Shown: one piece after another, positions 59,271-64,000 of the stretch
Layout of the letters: the number at the start of each line of letters is the position of its first letter
How positions within the stretch are numbered: position 1 is the first letter of the stretch
Assembly: GCA_029891345.1 (NCBI GenBank)
Contig: CM056993.1
Location: 108,677,800 to 108,741,799, forward strand
From: Dryococelus australis
Taxonomy: Eukaryota > Arthropoda > Insecta > Phasmatodea > Phasmatidae
Length of the DNA stretch: 64,000 nucleotides
Direction: 5' to 3'
Notes under the pieces: generated by a model
Told to the model about the DNA's origin: nothing
What the model saw: the letters and a program-made list of their open reading frames with translations, nothing else
Databases searched by the model: none
Made by a program: the position numbers and the translations under genes

Positions 59271-60180
59271 ACAACTGCTGTGCCACTTGCTGACTTTCAA
59301 CACGAGGTGCCTGCTACACATCAAGAACGTCTGCAACATCTGCTGGACCAGTATGCCAGTGTGTTCCACAATGAGAAGCTGCAGCGCACTGATGTCACGA
59401 AGTATGCGATCATCGCAACACATGAGGACCCGGTGTACTCCAAACCACAAGACCCAGGTATTTTCTTTTGCCGCATCATTAACCAGCAGGCATGTGAAAT
59501 GTTACATTACAATGTGATTGAACCTACGCAGAGTCTCTATAATTCAGGTATCACACTTGCCCCTAAGAAAGATGATGAATGGCAATTTTGTGTTGATTTT
59601 CGCCCTTTGAACAAGAACACTGTAAACATACCACCGCCAGTCATTAATATGAAAGACATTTTGTCAACATTAGGGCCAGCCATCGTTTTCACCTCACTTG
59701 ATTTAAAGTCCAGATATTGGCAAGTGCCTATCCGCCCACAGGACAGAAAGTAAGCAGCTTTTACCACACCAGATGGATGTAGATTTCAATTTGTTGCCAT
59801 ACTATTTGGTGTAAAGTGTGCCCCTGCAACGTTTCAAAGTTAATGGTTAATGTACTGGATGGATACATAGGAGACTTTGCAATGGCGTATTTGGATGATG
59901 TACTTGTTTGGTCTTAAAGCTGGGAAGAGCATTTGTACCATTTGAGCCTTGTGTTTGAACGGCTCAAGCATAACAAACTTACGTGCAAAGTTGACAAGTG
60001 TAAGTTGGGTATGAGTAAGATGGAGTTTTTGGGACACTATGTAACAAGGAACGGACATGAACCAGAACAGCAACACGTACAGGAGATTCAAAACAAACCC
60101 ACACCCAGATCACGTAAATAAGTTAGGAAATTTTTTGGTTTAATTAATTGATTAAGGGAGTTCATCGCCATCTTTTCTGT
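59250..60180 (+). pseudogene. Reverse transcriptase of element F
   Basis: 59250-59753 contains YNVIEPTQSLYNSGITLAPK, FCVDFRPLNKNTV, MKDILSTLGPAIVF and SLDLKSRYWQVPI, the first RT motifs. In the last, R replaces the usual glycine of SGYW. A stop follows at 59751, then TTPDGCRFQFV near 59765 and, in another frame, FAMAYLDDVLVW at 59877-59913 with the Y-x-DD centre. 59933-60121 gives the thumb (SLVFERLKHNKLTCKVDKCK, MEFLGHYV). Confidence 0.85.
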
Positions 60181-60289
60181 GATTACCGCACCATTAACTA
60201 CTTTGTTGTGTGAGAAACTTAATTTGTATGGACATCTCAAGCCGATCATGCCTTTAAAGAAATCAAACTTGCATTTCAGAACTGTAATC

Positions 60290-60540
60290 CGCTATCCAGG
60301 TTCAACCCAGAGTTACCCATTGTCATGCAAACAGATGCCAGTCAGGAAGGCATTGAGGCCGTGTTGTATCAGGAGGGAATACATGGAGAAAAACACATAA
60401 TCAGTTACCACAGTGCAAAGTTTGGGGAGATGGAATGCAAGTACCATGCCAATGAGCAGGAATATTTAGCAATTGTACATGCATTGCGGAAGTACCCGGC
60501 TGTACCTGTTAGGAGGACAGTTTACTCTCAAAACTGACAA
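60290..60540 (+). pseudogene. RNase H of element F
   Basis: The frame has PIVMQTDASQEGIEAVLYQE, SYHSAKFGEMECKYHANEQE and YLAIVHALRKY, which are the first (D) and second (E) carboxylate motifs of gypsy RNase H. The frame then shifts before LKTDN and LCLVW, which are visible at 60530-60555. It would remove the RNA strand during cDNA synthesis. Confidence 0.8.
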
Positions 60541-60602
60541 CCTATGTCTTGTGTGGTTAGAGGGCATGCATAACGGGAAGAGCAAACCTGCCAGTACGTG
60601 AC

Positions 60603-61484
60603 GTGTTAAGAGAGGTACACACTGCGCAAGAAAATTCCCCAGATGCTGCGCAATGCCACCAACATTGTGCCACGTGGTACACAGAACACTGGAGTGTACT
60701 GGACCAGGAAATACAAACTAAACCACTTGGTAATTATGCACTATGGAGAACGTATGTGCCAAAGGAGAAATGGAAACTAGTACGTAAGTATGCACACAAC
60801 AGTTTAGAGCATGGACACCCGGGATCCAAACAAACACGCAAAAATGTGCAGAAATTTTTTCACAGGCCAGGGGCTCAGGAAGGTGTAAGAAAACATGTAC
60901 CGAGCTGTATCACGCGCAATACCTGGAAGCCGCGGAGAACAGGCGGCGATGCTCCACACCAACCGAGGCTACCAACTGAGCCATTTAAGACCGTAGCAAT
61001 TGACATCATGGGCCCGTACCTGCGCATCAAAACTGGCAAAAGGTTTCTCATTGTCACCACGGATTTGTTTACCCGTTGGACCAAGGCATTTCCCATCATC
61101 AATGTTCGTGTGCGCACGGTCGCACAGGTGATGCAAAACGAGTTCTTTCCAAGATGGGGACATCCTGAGTATTTACTAACCGATAATGGCATGCAATTTG
61201 TACGGCGAAAGTGGAGAGAATACAGTACCAGGTGGGGAACAGAAAACCATACCACCGCAGCCTACCATCCCAGAGCAAACCCAACCAAACGATGTAACCA
61301 AGACGTCAAAATCCAGTTACGCGTTAGAAGACCATACAAGGTGGGCGGAGTTAATTCCGGAGGTAATGTTTTGCCTAAGAAACAGAGTAAATGCGGCAAC
61401 CAGGAAGACACCCGCAGAGATGGTACAAGTTCGCGAACTCCATGCCCCCAGAGCACCCCGCGAAAACCTGTCAATACCACCTGA
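60603..61484 (+). pseudogene. Integrase of element F
   Basis: One open frame of 293 codons covers zinc finger and core. SLEHGHPGSKQTRKNVQKFF carries the HH half of the zinc finger; the CC half is altered (CITRN in place of C-x2-C). The core has VAIDIMGPYL, TDLFTRWTKAFP and YLLTDNGMQFV with two aspartates, then AYHPRANPTKRCNQ, where the catalytic glutamate position of N-P-x-E-R is K. After this the frame shifts; the true continuation is at 61186-61488 (LNP-like ..HTRWAELIPEVMFCLRNRVN). Confidence 0.85.
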
Positions 61485-61491
61485 GTAAATT

Positions 61492-62391
61492 GTGGAACAC
61501 CAGGCACAAATCCACGAGGAAGTGAGAGCCAATCAAGTAAGTTATTGCAATGTGTGGGTACCAGAGAGCAAGAGGCTGCTAACCGAACTCGTACTCGGAA
61601 TGTATGTTTACGTGAGGGAGAACCCACTATCGGCCGGGATGAAAAAGTGCTGTGCTGGGCTGGCACCTAGATGGACAGGGCCAGTAAGAGTAGTAGAGAA
61701 GATGGGGAATTCCGTGTATTTAGTGAAGTTGGGACCAAGACGTGTCACAAAATGGCACCGTGACGACCTGCGTATAGCCCAACCACCTGTAGGGAAGAGA
61801 GGCAAGGAGACGACGCTACGCCCAGTACCTCGGCAAGCGTGGTGCAGTATACCAGGGAGTACACAGGGAAATGTCAGCACGTGCACCACTGTCAACAACA
61901 ACACTAACACGGGAACACCAAGCACGGGAAATGAAATGTTACTTAGGGGTTTTGTACCAACAGAACACTCCATGCCTATTAGTGAGGAAGTAGGCGAAGC
62001 AAGTGGTAATGAAACATAATTTCTGGGTTCTTCTGTTAATGCTTATTATAACACACCCGATCAGAGTAATTTCAAGGGATTTCTGTTTGTACTACAAGAC
62101 AGTGGTAACAAATTTGCACATATAAATGTAAACACAACCAGTGCCAGTGAAGTATGTTTTAAGGGGTTTCCCCAAGTCACAGCTGAATTTGGTTGTAACA
62201 GTAGTGAAAATGTAAATTTTGAAACCACAAGTGAAGGCATGACACCTTTCAGATGCTTTTCATCTCCCGCAGAGGAGAGCCTAGTAGGGCAAGAGAGTTT
62301 TAAAGGGTTTGGGGAGCTTAGTAGGGCAGTGAGTGTGACGTCAAGTGTCAATAAACCACAATGCAGCACTCGCAAGAGGCAAGGCAAGTGA
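61492..62391 (+). pseudogene. Integrase C-terminal GPY/F domain and FKGF-repeat tail (element F)
   Basis: 61492-62019 has LGMYVYVRENPLSAGMKK, APRWTGPVRVVEKMGNSVYL and KWHRDDLRIA, a GPY/F-type module that ends many gypsy integrases. A single TAA at 62017-62019 interrupts the frame, which then stays open to 62391. The tail contains LLRGF, NFKGF, CFKGF and SFKGF at 61940, 62070, 62154 and 62297, plus a basic end KPQCSTRKRQGK. I know no family for the tail; chance repetition is possible but four spaced copies are notable. Confidence 0.65.
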
Positions 62392-62490
62392 CCACCACGT
62401 ACCCACAATGTTGTTCCTGCGTACACCCCACCCCCTGCAAATGCCGCAGAAACAGAAGACCTCCGAGGCCATGTTTTCTTTGCCCTCGAC

Positions 62491-63200
62491 TGCCGGCTAA
62501 CAGCCAGCGGCGCTAGAGCCCATGACGGTGTTCACCACGCATGTGTCATGTGTACATGCACGTGCACAAAGAGGTTCAAATCTGAACTTTCCTGATGGAA
62601 TATTATTTTTGCAGTGTAAAATGTGTCTTATTTTATTTTCAGGGTTTGAAATGTCTTAAAATGTTTTAAAGTGTTTTTTGTCAATTTGAAAATGTTTGGT
62701 TATGAATTAAAAGTGTGCGTTGCATGAAGATTAAGAACAGTAATATTCCGGCATGAACGCAGTCGTGAAGAGATATTAAAATAATACAGAAAATTAACAA
62801 GAAAATTATAAAATGTAAAATAATATTTAAATTATTTGTGCCAATTTTATTTTCAATATATTAAATATTTTGCTCGGCATGCATAGCACTTCCGCTTATG
62901 TGAACCCCGTAGGCAGCCATGGTAGGTCCATGTAACACTTACGTCTGAGCAGTCTGTCTAGGAGAGCTGGTGAGGTAAGATGCTGTCATGTACGCACTAC
63001 AACTTTTGAGCACTGATGTAGATTTCAATAGCATTTTTAGTATACCGGTTATCCTTTGCTTGCGTACATTTTGCCAGACATTTCCCCAGCATTATGCTTC
63101 CGCTTAACTAATTTATTTTGCCCTTGTGGCATTTTTCAACTTAATCGAGGAGGAGGAAAAATATGTCTGAGAGGTTGTGCGACCCGTGAAACTTGAATCA
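62491..63200 (+). repeat. 3' LTR of element F
   Basis: About 710 bp, matching the 5' copy from TGCCGGCTAACAGCC to GTGAAACTTGAATCA with scattered substitutions. The visible divergence implies an old insertion. Confidence 0.88.
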
Positions 63201-64000
63201 GGCTCCATTCGCTTCTGCTAAAGGCGTTCCATCGTACGTTCTGTATTATTGCTGCATTCAATTTTAAGGGCTTTGTTTTCATGTATGTATTTAAGGGTAT
63301 TTTTCATGTTTGAATATTTTACGGCAACATTACGTACAACTACGTGGTTAACTGACGCCAAGTCTGTATCTGCACCATCATTGCATTTTGAGATCTTATT
63401 TACGTAATATCATGTGTGCAATATTTTATTCAGAGTTCTATGTTCAATTTTCTCAGGGTTCCGTGTAATTTTCACGTAAATGGATGCTTTTGTGTTTGAC
63501 CACGCTGTCACTTTAATGTTTGCCTTTTCCGCCATCAGGCATGCTACAAGCCTGTAACCACTTCAGTTGTAAAGAGAATAATTTTCTCAAGAAGAATAAT
63601 AATTTGTCAGAATTTTATTTCCAGTTTCCACAAAGAAATGTTGCAATTTCACGTGCACCACGTGGTCCGCTATGAAATTTTATCCAGCAGTATCTGCACC
63701 ATCGAAGCTTGTTTTCACACATGTGCGTTTTTATTGTGAATACTCATCTCATGCCCCATCATCTTCTAAGGGTATTTATGTAATTTGTGTAATTTTGTAT
63801 TTTCTGAGCGGTGACATTACTTCCGTCCTAGCTGGCTATGTGTATAAGCCGTCTCCATACTACCCACGTGCTGGAGGGCGAACCCAGACGAGTTTGCGTT
63901 AGTGATGCTAAGTAATCACACTTGTTAATGTATCATAATTGTTTCATTTTGTAATTTACCATGTCCTGTCTTAAGGGAAATATCTTCAGTCCACCCTAGC
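63201..64000 (+). other. TBC1D23: TBC1D23 intron 4 continuing beyond the window
   Basis: No exon resembling the TBC1D23 C-terminal domain and no further repeat pair was found. A 76-codon frame at 63672-63902 has no recognisable domain. Confidence 0.45.

Larger units (their letters stand above)
57231..63200 (+). mobile_element. Ty3/gypsy retrotransposon F, full span
   Basis: LTRs at 57231-57930 and 62491-63200 enclose + strand gag, protease, RT, RNase H, integrase and a tail. Both LTRs start GCCGGCTAACAGCCAGCGGC and end GTGAAACTTGAATCA or the like. I found no clear target duplication, no polypurine tract directly before the 3' LTR and no TGG-type PBS, so recombination or decay at the borders is possible. 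No env-like frame with signal peptide or membrane segments was seen. Confidence 0.88.

Noticed and set aside
62020-62391. Envelope gene after integrase in element F
   Set aside because: No signal peptide, furin-like site or membrane segment; the sequence continues the integrase frame.

Overview
This is a eukaryotic genomic window. The only host gene I can recognise is a + strand, multi-exon orthologue of TBC1D23, a Golgi/endosome vesicle-tethering protein with TBC and rhodanese-like domains. Four internal exons are present (508-738, 3600-3813, 25287-25440, 43972-44141). Their phases join consistently (0, 1, 2, 1). The N-terminal TBC exons must lie upstream and the C-terminal exons downstream. 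The introns are 2.9, 21.5, 18.5 and more than 19.8 kb long and consist largely of transposable elements. Large TE-filled introns, tRNA-derived SINEs of a kind common in insects, and the mix of Ty3/gypsy, jockey-like, hAT, Tc1, Tigger and foldback elements suggest an insect or other arthropod with a big genome. I cannot name the species.

Intron 1 holds an internally deleted TIR transposon (about 876-1429) and a SINE (1601-1838). Intron 2 is a stack of LTR elements. Element E (about 4560-8700, +) carries a primer-binding site, paired PHD-like zinc fingers, gag, zinc knuckle, protease and a Pro-rich tail, but no reverse transcriptase. Next come LTR-like DNA and a degraded gypsy RNase H/integrase (11100-16311). 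Gypsy element C (16312-23164, -) is inserted into this with LTRs, PPT and a CTAG target duplication.

Intron 3 holds a hAT element nested in another hAT element with an 8-bp duplication (27466-29732), a SINE, and element A (33279-42809, -). Element A is bounded by LTRs, PBS, PPT and an AAAT duplication. It is a diverged relative of element E with the same finger-gag-protease layout and again no recognisable RT or integrase. Both of its LTRs are interrupted at nearly the same place, one by a jockey-type ORF1 and the other by a piece of a different LTR.

The last intron holds MITEs, a Tc1 deletion derivative (44901-45459), a 0.6-kb foldback palindrome (45933-46525), a 650-bp CT-rich tract, a broken integrase (49900-50760), a Tigger deletion derivative with a nested hairpin element (53352-54792), and gypsy element F (57231-63200, +) with gag, protease, RT, RNase H, integrase and an unusual tail with repeated FKGF motifs.

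Almost every mobile-element reading frame carries stops or frameshifts, so they are annotated as remnants. The most interesting material is the E/A lineage: two diverged LTR elements that share tandem PHD-like fingers ahead of gag, an altered protease motif (D-T/S-A-A) and no visible polymerase.
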